Program-made: the position numbers and the translations under genes
From: Simplicispira psychrophila DSM 11588
GTDB taxonomy: Bacteria; Pseudomonadota; Gammaproteobacteria; Burkholderiales; Burkholderiaceae_C
Direction: 5' to 3'
Assembly: GCF_000688255.1 (NCBI RefSeq)
Contig: NZ_JHYS01000004.1
Coordinates: forward strand, 186,001 to 250,000
DNA length: 64,000 bases
Shown: in pieces, positions 19,007 through 27,978 of the stretch
How positions within the stretch are numbered: position 1 is the first letter of the stretch
Layout: every line of letters begins with the position of its first letter
The notes under the pieces: model-generated
Seen by the model: the letters and a program-made list of their open reading frames with translations, nothing else
Database searches by the model: none
Told to the model about the DNA's origin: nothing

Positions 19007-19613
19007 TCGGGTTGGCGGGTACATCCACTTCCCGCCACTGCCCCGGTGCCAATTCCCCCAAGCTCCACGGCCCGATGCGGGCGCGCACCAAGCGCAGCGT
19101 CGGTAGGCCGACGGCAGCCGTCATGCGGCGCACTTGGCGGTTGCGGCCTTCGGTGATCACCAGTTCTAGCCAGTGTGTCGGAATGTTTTGCCGAAAGCGC
19201 ACCGGTGGATGGCGCGGCCACAATTCCGGCGGCGGCTCTAGCAAACGGGCTTCGGCGGGCAGCGTTGGGCCATCGTTGAGCAACACGCCGCGCTGCAACT
19301 GCTGCAACTGCGCTTCGGTCGGTGTGCCTTCAACCTGTACCCAATAGGTTTTGGCCAGCTTGTGGCGTGGCTCGGCAATGCGCGCTTGCAGCTGGCCGTC
19401 GTTGGTCAACAGCAGCAAGCCTTCGCTGTCGCGATCCAAACGTCCCGCCGGATAGACGCCGGGCACCTCGACAAAATCTTTCAGCGTGGCGCGACCGGCC
19501 TCGTCGTTGAACTGCGTCAGCACATCAAACGGCTTGTTCAGCAGCAGCAGGCGCGGGGTGGCGGGCGGGGCTTTGGCTACGCGCCGTGCCGGTGGCCGGC
19601 GCTCAAATTTCAA
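18972..19613 (-). CDS. rluE: 23S rRNA pseudouridine synthase RluE-type
   Basis: A 213-residue RsuA-family pseudouridine synthase without an N-terminal S4 domain, as in RluE (23S rRNA U2457). The catalytic aspartate is D60 in [42 protein letters not shown] and [18 protein letters not shown] are family blocks. The 3' end is convergent with and overlaps dusC; the 5' end overlaps panC by 11 bases, so rluE probably follows panC on one transcript. Confidence 0.9.
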   Translation of the reverse strand: MKFERRPPARRVAKAPPATPRLLLLNKPFDVLTQFNDEAGRATLKDFVEVPGVYPAGRLDRDSEGLLLLTNDGQLQARIAEPRHKLAKTYWVQVEGTPTEAQLQQLQRGVLLNDGPTLPAEARLLEPPPELWPRHPPVRFRQNIPTHWLELVITEGRNRQVRRMTAAVGLPTLRLVRARIGPWSLGELAPGQWREVDVPANPINAAAPPATKR

Positions 19614-20445
19614 GGTTGTCTATCAAGCGCGTGTTGCCCAGCCGTGCCGCGCCCAGCACCACCAGCGCGTCGCCGGCGTTGGGGGTTTGCAGGTCGCTGC
19701 GGCGGCGCACGGTCAGGTAGTCCGGCTGCCAGCCGCGCGCCGTCAGGGCTTTCAGGGCGGATTGCTCCAGCGCGGGCAAGTGCTTGGGCAGTTCGTGCGC
19801 CAGCGCGGCTTCGCCCAGTTGCCGCAGCGCCAGCGACAGTTGCACCGCCTCGGCGCGTTCGGCTTCGCTCAAATATCCATTGCGCGAACTCAGCGCCAGC
19901 CCGTCGTCGGCGCGCTGCGTCGGCCCAGCGACGATGTCGATCGGCAGCGCAAACTGCTGCGCCATGCGCCGCAGCACCATCAGTTGCTGGTAGTCCTTCT
20001 GGCCAAACACGGCCGTGCCGGCGCTTTTGCCGGCAAACACGGCGCAAAACAGCTTCATCACCACCGTGCACACGCCGGTAAAAAAGCCGGGGCGAAACTG
20101 ACCTTCCAGGATGTCGGCCAGCAGCGGGTCGGGCTGCAGCTTGAAGGTTTGCGGCTCGGGATACAGGTCGCTTTCGCGAGGCGCAAACACCACGTCGCAG
20201 CCGGCGGCTTCAAGTTGCACGCAGTCGGCCTCCCAGGTGCGCGGGTAGCTGTCAAAGTCCTCGTGCGGCAGAAACTGCAGGCGGTTGACAAAAATGCTGA
20301 CCACCGTGGCGTCGCCCAACGGCTTGGCCTGGCGCACCAGCGCCAAATGGCCGGCGTGCAGGTTGCCCATCGACGGGACAAACGCCGGGTGGGCAGCAGT
20401 CGCCAAAGCGGCGCGCAGTTCGGGAAGGGTGCGAGCGATATGCAT
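19603..20445 (-). CDS. panC: Pantothenate synthetase
   Basis: A 280-residue enzyme joining pantoate and beta-alanine with ATP to give pantothenate. The nucleotidyltransferase motif is at [14 protein letters not shown], with [10 protein letters not shown] (where most homologues have NPxQF) and [15 protein letters not shown] downstream and SSRNGYLS near the end. The ATG at 20445 gives the standard [10 protein letters not shown] start; nine upstream codons are open but unlikely. It lies downstream of panB with a dispersed repeat between. Confidence 0.94.
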   Translation of the reverse strand: MHIARTLPELRAALATAAHPAFVPSMGNLHAGHLALVRQAKPLGDATVVSIFVNRLQFLPHEDFDSYPRTWEADCVQLEAAGCDVVFAPRESDLYPEPQTFKLQPDPLLADILEGQFRPGFFTGVCTVVMKLFCAVFAGKSAGTAVFGQKDYQQLMVLRRMAQQFALPIDIVAGPTQRADDGLALSSRNGYLSEAERAEAVQLSLALRQLGEAALAHELPKHLPALEQSALKALTARGWQPDYLTVRRRSDLQTPNAGDALVVLGAARLGNTRLIDNLEI

Positions 20446-20473
20446 ACGAAAACCAGGAAAGCAATAAATCAAA

Positions 20474-20515
20474 AATAATAGCTGCTAGCGCACGTATCTA
20501 AAGGGCTAGCGGCCT
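20474..20515 (+). repeat. Dispersed intergenic repeat, copy 5
   Basis: AATAGCTGCTAGCGCACGTA then TCTAAAGGGCTAGCGGCC, in the panB-panC gap. Nearly identical to the reverse complement of copy 7. Confidence 0.8.
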
Positions 20516-20536
20516 AAAAAGCTATAAAAGTCCGTT

Positions 20537-21424
20537 TTACCAAGCGTGCAGCGCGTTGTCCGGGAAGCTGCCGCCCTTGACCGCACGCACATAGGCCTCC
20601 ATGGCGCCGCGCACGCTGGCGGCGTCGTCCATGAAGTTGTGGACAAATTTGGCCATCTTGCCCAGGTTCATGCCCAGCATGTCGTGCAGCACCAGCACTT
20701 GGCCGGCGGTGCCGTTGCCGGCGCCAATACCAATCGTCTGGCAGTGCGTCAGGTCGTTGGTCAACTCGGTCGCCAGCTGCGCCGGCACCATTTCCAGCAC
20801 CAACATCGCGGCGCCGGCGTCCTGCAGATCGCGCGCTTGGCGGCGCAAGGTTTGCGCGGCTTGGTCGGTTTTGCCTTGGACGCGGTAGCCGCCCAGCGCG
20901 TGCACGGTTTGCGGTGTCAGCCCCAAATGGGCGCAGACCGGAATGCCGCGCTCGACCAAAAAGCGCACAGTTTCCGTCGTCCAGCCGCCGCCTTCGAGCT
21001 TGACCATGTGCGCGCCGGCCTGCATCAAGGCAGCGGCGCTGCGCAGCGCTTGCTCTTTCGACTCGTGGTAGCTGCCAAATGGCAAATCGGCCACCAGCCA
21101 CGCGGTGCCCTGCACGCGGTTGAGGCCGCGCGCCACGCTTTCGGTGTGGTAAATCATGGTGTTGAGCGACACGCCGACGGTGCTGGGCAGGCCTTGGCAG
21201 ACCATGCCAAGCGAGTCGCCAATCAGCAGGCATTCGACGCCGGCGGCATCGGCGACGGCGGCAAACGTGGCGTCATACGCCGTCAGCATGGTGATTTTGT
21301 CGCCGGCCTCGCGCATTTGTTGCAGGCGCGGCAGGCTGACCGGGCGGCGCTGGGGCAGGGGGGAGGCGGGCGGCAGGGTACCGTAAGGCGTGGCGTGGGT
21401 GGCTGTGTGGGGGGGGGTGATCAT
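20537..21424 (-). CDS. panB: 3-methyl-2-oxobutanoate hydroxymethyltransferase
   Basis: A 295-residue enzyme making ketopantoate from alpha-ketoisovalerate and methylene-tetrahydrofolate, the first committed step to pantothenate. Characteristic blocks are [45 protein letters not shown] and [20 protein letters not shown] purine-rich AAAGGG precedes the ATG. With panC it forms a panBC unit on the minus strand. Confidence 0.95.
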   Translation of the reverse strand: MITPPHTATHATPYGTLPPASPLPQRRPVSLPRLQQMREAGDKITMLTAYDATFAAVADAAGVECLLIGDSLGMVCQGLPSTVGVSLNTMIYHTESVARGLNRVQGTAWLVADLPFGSYHESKEQALRSAAALMQAGAHMVKLEGGGWTTETVRFLVERGIPVCAHLGLTPQTVHALGGYRVQGKTDQAAQTLRRQARDLQDAGAAMLVLEMVPAQLATELTNDLTHCQTIGIGAGNGTAGQVLVLHDMLGMNLGKMAKFVHNFMDDAASVRGAMEAYVRAVKGGSFPDNALHAW

Positions 21425-21580
21425 GGTGCCCTTTGGCTCAAAGTCCAGGAATGCGCAGTCTAAGTCAGAGATAGCGTGTTGAACAATGCGCTGGCGTCTT
21501 ACAACGGCATGGGTTGTTTCGTCAGTGCGGCCCGCCTAGCGTTGGCTATGGTGGACGTTCATACTTCATAGGAGCTTTAA

Positions 21581-21739
21581 ATGCCACAAAACACCAAAGA
21601 CAGCAACGGCGGCAAAAACCATCCCGTCAAAGATACGGGCGCCAAGGACGCCAAACGCTCCGACAAGGGCGCAGCCGACCAAAAATCTGGCTCTCCCACA
21701 GGTTCACAGAAAAAAGGCGAGAAAAAAACAACGCCTTAA
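21581..21739 (+). CDS. Very small lysine-rich hydrophilic protein
   Basis: A 52-residue open frame, MPQNTKDSNG... ending KKGEKKTTP, with AGGAG six bases before the ATG. It has no hydrophobic core and is dominated by Lys, Gly, Ser and Asp, so it is probably disordered. Function is unknown; low-complexity basic proteins of this kind occur in stress responses, but that is only suggestive. It stands alone between divergent panB and the convergent Cys-rich gene. Confidence 0.6.
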   Translation: MPQNTKDSNGGKNHPVKDTGAKDAKRSDKGAADQKSGSPTGSQKKGEKKTTP

Positions 21740-21750
21740 CTGCGCAAGCG

Positions 21751-21771
21751 AAAAAGCTCCCGACAGGGAGC
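21751..21771 (-). terminator. Terminator of the Cys-rich protein gene
   Basis: GCTCCC/GGGAGC stem with GACA loop; on the minus strand it is followed by five T. It is about 100 bp past the stop of the gene that ends at 21873. Confidence 0.65.
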
Positions 21772-21872
21772 CAAAAAGCATAAAGGGGTGTCAGCTGCCG
21801 GCCCTATTTGAGCGCATGAGATGTTCCGGGCCAGCAGTATCGGCGCACCCACAGGCTAAGACACTAAGATAT

Positions 21873-22205
21873 TCATGCTGCTGCCATCTTGCGGCACTCC
21901 TCAGCGCATCTGAAGCAGGCTTGAGCGCATTGCTGACAATGATCCATATTGTGTTTTGCGCATTCGTCGCCACAAGATTGGCATATATCGGCGCACAAAG
22001 CGCAGATGGCTTGGCTGTGTTCACTGCCGCGTGACATCGCTGCCGCAGCCAGCGCACAGATTTGAGCGCAATCCATGTCAGTGGCTATGCAATGCGCCAT
22101 CATTTTCACGTCCGTCTCTTGTAGACAGGAAGCCGCACAGTAGTTACAGGCTACTGCGCACGCATTGCATGCCTCTATGCAAGCGTTAAATTTTTTGGTT
22201 TGCAT
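21873..22205 (-). CDS. Four-helix-bundle copper-storage-like protein (Csp/DUF326 type)
   Basis: A 110-residue protein with 19 cysteines, mostly spaced CxxC, CxxxC or CxxCxxxC along predicted helices (C9, 13, 16, 20, 23, 27, 39, 46, 50, 68, 71, 75, 78, 82, 90, 93, 97, 100, 104). This is the pattern of Csp proteins, whose helix-bundle core is lined with thiols that bind many Cu(I) ions. There is no signal peptide, so it is cytosolic like Csp3. AGGAGA precedes the ATG at 22205; an upstream in-frame codon would place the ribosome site inside the coding region. No CueR-type operator was recognised upstream. Confidence 0.88.
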   Translation of the reverse strand: MQTKKFNACIEACNACAVACNYCAASCLQETDVKMMAHCIATDMDCAQICALAAAAMSRGSEHSQAICALCADICQSCGDECAKHNMDHCQQCAQACFRCAEECRKMAAA

Positions 22206-22470
22206 TGAATTCTCCTGAGTTGCGGGCTCATGAAAGTACAAGCCCGCCCTGATGTTCTCTGGATTACTTCACGGCAGGGTGTAGGTTTGAATGCCATCTT
22301 TCCGTAATACTGTGAAGTCTCATAGACATTACCTAGCGTTAATGAATAGCTCCCCACCCTATCGGGGAAAAGCGGTGTGATTTTAAAATAATGCAAGTCA
22401 TAGCTTATGTTGGCTCGCGCGCCATCCCTTTGATTTCTGGGGTGCAGCGAAGCCGGTATGCTTGTCGCCC
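22206..22470. other. Intergenic region between the Cys-rich gene and nadC
   Basis: 265 bp, AT-richer than the genes on each side, carrying the divergent promoters. Imperfect inverted arms CTTCACGG (near 22267) and CTGTGAAG (near 22311) flank part of the Cys-rich gene's upstream region and could be a regulator site. Nothing else is recognised. Confidence 0.4.
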
Positions 22471-23340
22471 ATGACCTATTTCGCAGAAAAAACCGACAAC
22501 TCCCTGCTCTCTCAGGTGCTGCTGGACGTGGCGCGTGCGCTGCAAGAAGACCTGGGGGGCGGCGACCTTACCGCCGGCTTGATTGATCCTGCGCGCAGCG
22601 TGCGTGCCCGCGTGTTGGCGCGCGAGAGTGCCGTGCTGTGCGGCGCGCCCTGGGCCGAAGCCGCCTTGCGCGCGCTCGACCCCAACGTGCGCCTGACCTG
22701 GCATGTGGCCGAAGGCCAGCGCTGCAGCACCGATCAGGTGGTGCTGGAGATCGACGGCAACGCGCGTGCGCTGCTCTCCGCCGAGCGCACCGCGCTGAAT
22801 TTTTTGCAGCTGCTCAGTGCCGTGGCAACCAAGACGGCGACCTATGTGGAGGCGGTGGCCGGCACAAGCGCGCAGATCGTCGATACGCGCAAAACCCTGC
22901 CCGGTCTGCGTCTGGCGCAAAAATATGCCGTGCGCATGGGCGGTGGCACCAACCACCGCATCGGCCTGTTTGACGCGGTGCTGATCAAAGAAAACCACAT
23001 TGCAGCGGCCGGTGGCGTGGCGGCAGTGCTGCGCGCCACGCAGGCGGTGGCTGCGAAAGCGCAGTTCATCGAGATCGAGGTTGAAACCCTGGCGCAACTG
23101 CAAGAGGCGCTGGACGCCGGCGCCAAGATGGTGCTGCTGGACAACATGCCGCTGGCCACGCTGCACGAAGCGGTGCGCCTGAACGCCGGCCGGGCCATTC
23201 TCGAAATCTCGGGCGGCGTGACGCTGGACGGTCTGCGCGCCCTTGCAGAAACTGGCGTGGACCGCATCTCTATTGGTGGCCTGACCAAGGATGTCAAGGC
23301 CACCGACTTTTCCATGCGCCTGGAGGACTTTGCCGGATGA
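22471..23340 (+). CDS. nadC: Nicotinate-nucleotide pyrophosphorylase (carboxylating)
   Basis: A 289-residue quinolinate phosphoribosyltransferase, forming nicotinate mononucleotide. Landmarks are [14 protein letters not shown], the substrate-binding [34 protein letters not shown] with NHR, LIKENHI and [13 protein letters not shown] at 22471 gives MTYFAEK; a TTG nine bases earlier is possible. Its TGA overlaps the nadA ATG, so quinolinate made by NadA is used by the next product of the same transcript. No nadB is present. Confidence 0.95.
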   Translation: MTYFAEKTDNSLLSQVLLDVARALQEDLGGGDLTAGLIDPARSVRARVLARESAVLCGAPWAEAALRALDPNVRLTWHVAEGQRCSTDQVVLEIDGNARALLSAERTALNFLQLLSAVATKTATYVEAVAGTSAQIVDTRKTLPGLRLAQKYAVRMGGGTNHRIGLFDAVLIKENHIAAAGGVAAVLRATQAVAAKAQFIEIEVETLAQLQEALDAGAKMVLLDNMPLATLHEAVRLNAGRAILEISGGVTLDGLRALAETGVDRISIGGLTKDVKATDFSMRLEDFAG

Positions 23341-24455
23341 ACACCACCATCGCCATCAAGGAAGTGGAGTATGAGCAGCCGCAGGGCAGCGCCGTGTGCA
23401 GCACCAAATACGCCTGGGCGCGTGTGCCGCCGGAACTGACGCAGGCTGATCGCGTCGCCACCAAGGACAAAATCCGCCGCCTGCTGAAAGAAAAAAATGC
23501 CGTTATGGTGTCGCACTACTACGTGCACCCGGACTTGCAGGATTTGGCTGAAGAAACCGGCGGCATCGTCAGCGACTCGCTGGAGATGGCGCGCTTTGGC
23601 CGCGACCACGCCGCGCAGACGCTGATCGTCTCGGGGGTGCGCTTCATGGGCGAGACGGCCAAAATCCTGTCGCCCGAAAAAACCATTCTGATGCCGGATC
23701 TGGATGCGACCTGCTCGCTGGATCTGGGCTGCCCGGTGGACGAGTTTTCTGCTTTTTGCGACCAGCACCCCGACCGCACCGTGGTGGTGTATGCCAACAC
23801 CAGCGCGGCGGTGAAGGCGCGTGCCGACTGGCTGGTGACGTCCAGCTGCGCGCTCGACATCGTCAGCGCATTGAAGGCCGCTGGGCAAAAAATTCTCTGG
23901 GCACCCGACCGCCATTTGGGTGGCTACATCCAGCGCGAAACCGGCGCCGACATGGTGATGTGGAACGGCGCCTGTATCGTCCACGACGAATTCAAGGCGT
24001 TTGAGCTGCAAGCGCTGATGCAGGAACACCCCGGCGCCAAAGTGCTGGTGCACCCTGAGTCGCCCGAAGATGTGATCGCGCTGGCCGATGCCGTGGGCTC
24101 CACCTCGGCCATCCTCAAGGCGGCGCAGACGATGGATGCGCGCGAATTCATCGTTGCCACCGATGCCGGCATGATGCACAAACTGCGCACGCTGAACCCG
24201 GGCAAAGTCTTCCTCGAAGCCCCCACCGCCGGCGACAGCGCTACCTGCAAAAGCTGCGCCAATTGCCCGTGGATGGCGATGAACGGCTTGGCCGGCGTGC
24301 TGCAGGTGCTGGAACACGGCAACAATGCTGTCCATGTCGATGCCGCCCTGATCCCGCGCGCACGCCAGCCGATTGACCGTATGCTGGCCTTCACAGCGGC
24401 CCTCAAAAGCGGCCAACCTGTCGCCGGCCTGCTGCCGCATCTGGGCGCTGCCTGA
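23337..24455 (+). CDS. nadA: Quinolinate synthase
   Basis: A 372-residue [4Fe-4S] enzyme condensing iminoaspartate with dihydroxyacetone phosphate. Substrate and cluster regions seen are [59 protein letters not shown] and the C-terminal [17 protein letters not shown], providing the conserved cluster cysteines. It overlaps nadC by four bases. Confidence 0.95.
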   Translation: MNTTIAIKEVEYEQPQGSAVCSTKYAWARVPPELTQADRVATKDKIRRLLKEKNAVMVSHYYVHPDLQDLAEETGGIVSDSLEMARFGRDHAAQTLIVSGVRFMGETAKILSPEKTILMPDLDATCSLDLGCPVDEFSAFCDQHPDRTVVVYANTSAAVKARADWLVTSSCALDIVSALKAAGQKILWAPDRHLGGYIQRETGADMVMWNGACIVHDEFKAFELQALMQEHPGAKVLVHPESPEDVIALADAVGSTSAILKAAQTMDAREFIVATDAGMMHKLRTLNPGKVFLEAPTAGDSATCKSCANCPWMAMNGLAGVLQVLEHGNNAVHVDAALIPRARQPIDRMLAFTAALKSGQPVAGLLPHLGAA

Positions 24456-24460
24456 TTGAA

Positions 24461-24512
24461 ATGCTATAAATTTAATAGCTATAAGCGCTTTATGCATAAG
24501 CCCTAGACTCTG
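24461..24512 (+). repeat. Dispersed intergenic repeat, copy 6
   Basis: AATAGCTATAAGCGC, then GCATAAGCCCTAGACTC, right after nadA. A diverged copy. Confidence 0.55.
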
Positions 24513-24539
24513 TTTTCATTTAAAACTAGAAGCTGCTCC

Positions 24540-25961
24540 ATGACCGCTCGACAAGCCCCCGCCCGCGCCCATTCGCACGCCGCACTGCACCGCTTTGTGC
24601 AAGCCCAAACTGCTTCCAAATTGGCCGACAGACTGTGGGCCTGGGCGCAGAACGAACCCGAGCTGATGGCCGATTTGCAACTGTGGGCTGCCAGCGAGGA
24701 CCCGCTGGCGATGCGCGCGGCTATCACCGAGCTGCTCAAAGACGAACGCCAATGGCTGGAACGTGTACCTGTCAATCGCTACGCCCAGCGCGCCGCTCAA
24801 GTGCTGGCGCAGCTATCGCCCTGGCTGCAGCGCGATCCGGCGGTGTTGCTGGACTTGTGCGCGCACGCGCTGCACGCGCTGTATGACGTGGCGGTGCGCG
24901 CCGACGACAGCGAGGGCGAGCTGGCCGACATCAGCGAGGCGCTGCTGGCGCTGCTGCTGCAGGCACTGCGCGCTGCGCCGCCCCCAGGCGACTGGCTGGA
25001 ATGCTGGTGGGCATTGGCCCTGGCCGACCCCTGGGAGATGTGGGACGAAGGCGTGGTGCTGGCGGCGGCTGGAACGGCGGTGCGGGCCTGCTACCACGCC
25101 CGCGCCCAGGCCGACTGGCAGGGCTGGAAACAGGTGCACAGCACCTCCGTCCCCAGCGCCACCGACAATGAGCGCAGCCTGTTGCGCTACCGCTACCTGG
25201 TCAGCCTGCGCAGCCAAGGCGATGCCCAGGCCGTCACCGCTGCTATGACCGACAGCCTGCAGCAGCCGGCCGAATTTGTCGAGCTGGTGCAGTGGTGCCA
25301 GGCCCAGGGCTGGCACGACCAGGCCCTGCACTGGGCCCAGGCCGGCACCGCGCGCTACCCGAATGACAAGCCGTGCGAAAGCCAACTGTTGCAGTGCTAC
25401 CAGCAGCAGGGCGACCACGCCGCCGCTTTGCCGCTGCTGCGCCGGCGCCTGCAGGCCCAGCCCGCTGCCAGCACCTACAGTGCCGTGCTCGACACCGCAG
25501 AGCGCGCCGGCCACGACCGCGCCGCCTACCGGGCCGAACTGTTTGACTGGATCGAGCAGCGCGAAGTCGAAGAAATGGAACGCCAGCGCAAAAGCCCGTT
25601 CCGCCAGCGCGACGCCCTGATTGGCCGGCGGGTTAGCGTACAAATCAACTGGCATCTGGCCGAGGGCACTATCGATGCCGCCCTGGCGCTGGCCTTGGCG
25701 CCCGGCACCCAGTGCGACATGCACACGCTGCAAGCGCTGGCCCAGCAACTGCCCCCTGCGCAAGACGCTGCCGCTGTCGAGTTGCTGCTGCGCGTCTTCC
25801 CCACCGTTATGGCTGTGGCTGCCTCGCCCTACACCGAAGCGCTGGAACTGGTACGCACCATCACCGCCCGCATGGACTCGGTACAAAAAACCGTCTGGCT
25901 GGCCACTCTGCGCGCGCAATACAAACCCAAGCGCAATTTCGTTTCTGGGCTGCCGTCGTAA
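24540..25961 (+). CDS. Large helical-repeat protein of unknown function
   Basis: A 473-residue cytoplasmic protein, Ala/Leu/Trp/Gln-rich and almost wholly helical; the segment 230-330 reads like TPR-type repeats (EFVELVQWCQAQGWHDQALH, ALHWAQAGTARYPND). The stretch LYDVAVRADDSEGELADISEAL resembles DUF6880-type proteins found C-terminal to SWIM zinc fingers, but no SWIM motif is present here. That resemblance is from memory and uncertain. There is no signal peptide or catalytic motif. It lies between nadA and pabBC, 26 bases ahead of the latter, so it may share a transcript with it. Confidence 0.65.
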   Translation: MTARQAPARAHSHAALHRFVQAQTASKLADRLWAWAQNEPELMADLQLWAASEDPLAMRAAITELLKDERQWLERVPVNRYAQRAAQVLAQLSPWLQRDPAVLLDLCAHALHALYDVAVRADDSEGELADISEALLALLLQALRAAPPPGDWLECWWALALADPWEMWDEGVVLAAAGTAVRACYHARAQADWQGWKQVHSTSVPSATDNERSLLRYRYLVSLRSQGDAQAVTAAMTDSLQQPAEFVELVQWCQAQGWHDQALHWAQAGTARYPNDKPCESQLLQCYQQQGDHAAALPLLRRRLQAQPAASTYSAVLDTAERAGHDRAAYRAELFDWIEQREVEEMERQRKSPFRQRDALIGRRVSVQINWHLAEGTIDAALALALAPGTQCDMHTLQALAQQLPPAQDAAAVELLLRVFPTVMAVAASPYTEALELVRTITARMDSVQKTVWLATLRAQYKPKRNFVSGLPS

Positions 25962-25987
25962 GGCGCCACCTTGCGGCAGCCGTGCCC

Positions 25988-27772
25988 ATGCGTACCACCA
26001 TCGACTTTGCCGACCCGCACCACCGCACCGCGCCGCGCCTGCGCCACACTTTCACCGCACCGCGCCAGCTGCTGATCGCTACGCAACCGAACCAAGTCCG
26101 CGCCGTGTTGGCGGCCGTCCAAGCCGCCGCCGAGCAAGGCGCCTGGTGCGTTGGCGCCCTGAGCTACGAAGCCGCCAGCGCCTTTGACCCTGCATTGCGC
26201 ACGCATCCTGCTGATGGTCCACTGGCCTGGTTTGCTGTTTACGACGCGCCGCAGCCGTGGGCGGCGTGCGCAGCCGATACGATGCACGCTCCTACGCTGC
26301 ACTGGCACACGCTGCCTGAGCGCACCGCCTTCGATGCCGCCGTGGCAAACATCCACCACTCCATCGCCGCTGGGGAGTACTACCAAGTCAACTACACCGC
26401 GCAGACCGAGGCCAGTGTCCAAGACGGTGGCCCGCACACTGCCAGTGCGTTGTTTGCAGCGCTGCAACGCGCCCAGCCGAGGGGCTATGCAGCGCTGTTG
26501 GACATGGGTGATCGCCAAGTGCTGTCGGTTTCGCCCGAGCTATTTTTTGATTGGCATAGCAATCCAGAAAGCGGTAAAAGCGGCAGCATCCTCACCCGTC
26601 CGATGAAAGGCACCGCCCCGCGCGGCGCCACGCCCGAGCAGGATGCCGCCCAAGCCGCCGCCCTGCGCGCCAGCCCGAAAGAGCGTGCCGAGAACGTGAT
26701 GATTGTCGATTTGCTGCGCAACGACCTGTCGCGCATCGCTGAGCCCTTCAGCGTGCGAGTGCCGGTGCTGTTCCACACCCAAGCGCTGCCAGCGGTTTGG
26801 CAAATGACCTCGGACGTACAAGCCCGTACCCGTCCCGGCACCACACTGGCCGACGTCTTCGCCGCGCTGTTCCCCTGCGGCTCCATCACCGGCGCGCCCA
26901 AAGTGCGCGCCATGCAGGCTATCGCCCAGCTCGAACCCGGCCCACGCGGTATCTACTGTGGCGCCTTGGGCGTGGTGCGTCCAGACCCACAGGCCGGACC
27001 CGGCGCCATCCGCGCAACCTTCAACGTGCCGATCCGTACGCTGGTGCTGCACGGCGCGCAAGTACGCTGCGGTATTGGCAGCGGCGTTACTTCAGGCGCC
27101 GAGGCCGACGCCGAATGGCGCGAGTGGCAACACAAACGCGCCTTTGCCGTGCGCGCCAGTGCGCCGTTTGACCTGTTGGAAACGCTGGCGCTGCACGACG
27201 GGCAATGGCGCCACCGTGTCGATCATTTAGAGCGCTTGCAGCGCGCTGCTACGCACTTCAACTACCCGTTGGATACCGCCACCGTGCAGCACTGCCTGCA
27301 AGCATTGGCCGAGGCTCACCCGCACGGCCCGTGGCGTGTGCGCTTGTTGCTGGATGCAGCAGGTCAGCCGCGCGCCGAAGCCTTTGCCTTGCAGCCCACG
27401 GCCACTCCGGTACGACTGCAACTGGCGACACGCCCGTTGGTCGAAGCACACAGCGAATTCGTCCGCCACAAAACCAGCCGCCGCGCGCACTACGCCCCGT
27501 TCGCACCCACCGCACCCGGCGTATTCGACACCGTGCTGTGGAACGAGGAAGGCGAAATCACCGAAAGCACTTTCGGCAATCTCGCCATGCTGCTGGATGG
27601 CCGCTGGGTCACACCGCCGCTGTCGTGCGGCCTGCTGCCCGGTGTGGGCCGCGCGGTGGCGCTGTGCGAAGGCCGGGTGCACGAGGCGGTGGTGCGGCTG
27701 CAAGACCTGCCGCGCGTGCAAGGCTGGGCGTTTATCAACAGCCTGCGTGGGTGGTTGGCGGCCGTTTTGTAG
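25988..27772 (+). CDS. pabB: Fused aminodeoxychorismate synthase component I / aminodeoxychorismate lyase
   Basis: A 594-residue fusion. Residues 1-380 are a chorismate-binding PabB domain: EYYQVNYT, LSVSPELFF, the ADC-synthase signature PMKGT with K207 (anthranilate synthases have Ala there), ENVMIVDLLRNDLSRIA and PCGSITGAPKVRAM. Residues about 390-594 are a class IV aminotransferase/lyase (PabC): lysine K495 in RHKTSRRAHY, EITESTFGNLAM and PLSCGLLPGVGRA. Together they would carry out both steps from chorismate to p-aminobenzoate, given a separate glutamine amidotransferase (PabA). An open frame extends upstream inside the previous gene, but ATG at 25988 is the natural start. Confidence 0.92.
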   Translation: MRTTIDFADPHHRTAPRLRHTFTAPRQLLIATQPNQVRAVLAAVQAAAEQGAWCVGALSYEAASAFDPALRTHPADGPLAWFAVYDAPQPWAACAADTMHAPTLHWHTLPERTAFDAAVANIHHSIAAGEYYQVNYTAQTEASVQDGGPHTASALFAALQRAQPRGYAALLDMGDRQVLSVSPELFFDWHSNPESGKSGSILTRPMKGTAPRGATPEQDAAQAAALRASPKERAENVMIVDLLRNDLSRIAEPFSVRVPVLFHTQALPAVWQMTSDVQARTRPGTTLADVFAALFPCGSITGAPKVRAMQAIAQLEPGPRGIYCGALGVVRPDPQAGPGAIRATFNVPIRTLVLHGAQVRCGIGSGVTSGAEADAEWREWQHKRAFAVRASAPFDLLETLALHDGQWRHRVDHLERLQRAATHFNYPLDTATVQHCLQALAEAHPHGPWRVRLLLDAAGQPRAEAFALQPTATPVRLQLATRPLVEAHSEFVRHKTSRRAHYAPFAPTAPGVFDTVLWNEEGEITESTFGNLAMLLDGRWVTPPLSCGLLPGVGRAVALCEGRVHEAVVRLQDLPRVQGWAFINSLRGWLAAVL

Positions 27773-27978
27773 GTCGGGTTAGCGCAGCGTAAGCCGACGT
27801 TTCTCTCGTGCAAGCTGTCGGGTTACGCCCTACTTCAATACTTCAATACTTCATATCAAATCAGCCTATAGCCCTTTAGATACGTGCGCTAGCAGCTCTT
27901 TATTTGATAGTACGTAATGGGCTTGCCGGTACGCCCCGGATAATCCGCAGCAGACTTCACCCCCCAAGGAGACCGCGC
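27773..27978. other. Intergenic region before the restriction-modification island
   Basis: Holds a short hairpin (GTCGGGTTAGCGC region, 27774-27800), three imperfect 8-bp tandem units TACTTCAA at 27831-27852, then dispersed repeat copy 7. The hsdR promoter must lie here but no clear -35/-10 pair is visible. Confidence 0.45.
27854..27909 (-). repeat. Dispersed intergenic repeat, copy 7, with inverted ends
   Basis: The core reads AGCTGCTAGCGCACGTATC then TAAAGGGCTATAGGC on the minus strand. It is bounded by perfect 8-bp inverted ends TATCAAAT (27854-27861) and ATTTGATA (27902-27909), so this copy may show the full 56-bp element. Confidence 0.78.

Noticed and set aside
22260-22320. Possible CueR operator upstream of the copper-storage-like gene
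   Set aside because: The CTTCACGG/CTGTGAAG arms do not match the CueR consensus ACCTTCC-N-GGAAGGT.
27831-27852. Three TACTTCAA tandem units considered as an origin iteron
   Set aside because: Too few and too short, imperfect, and no replication gene nearby.
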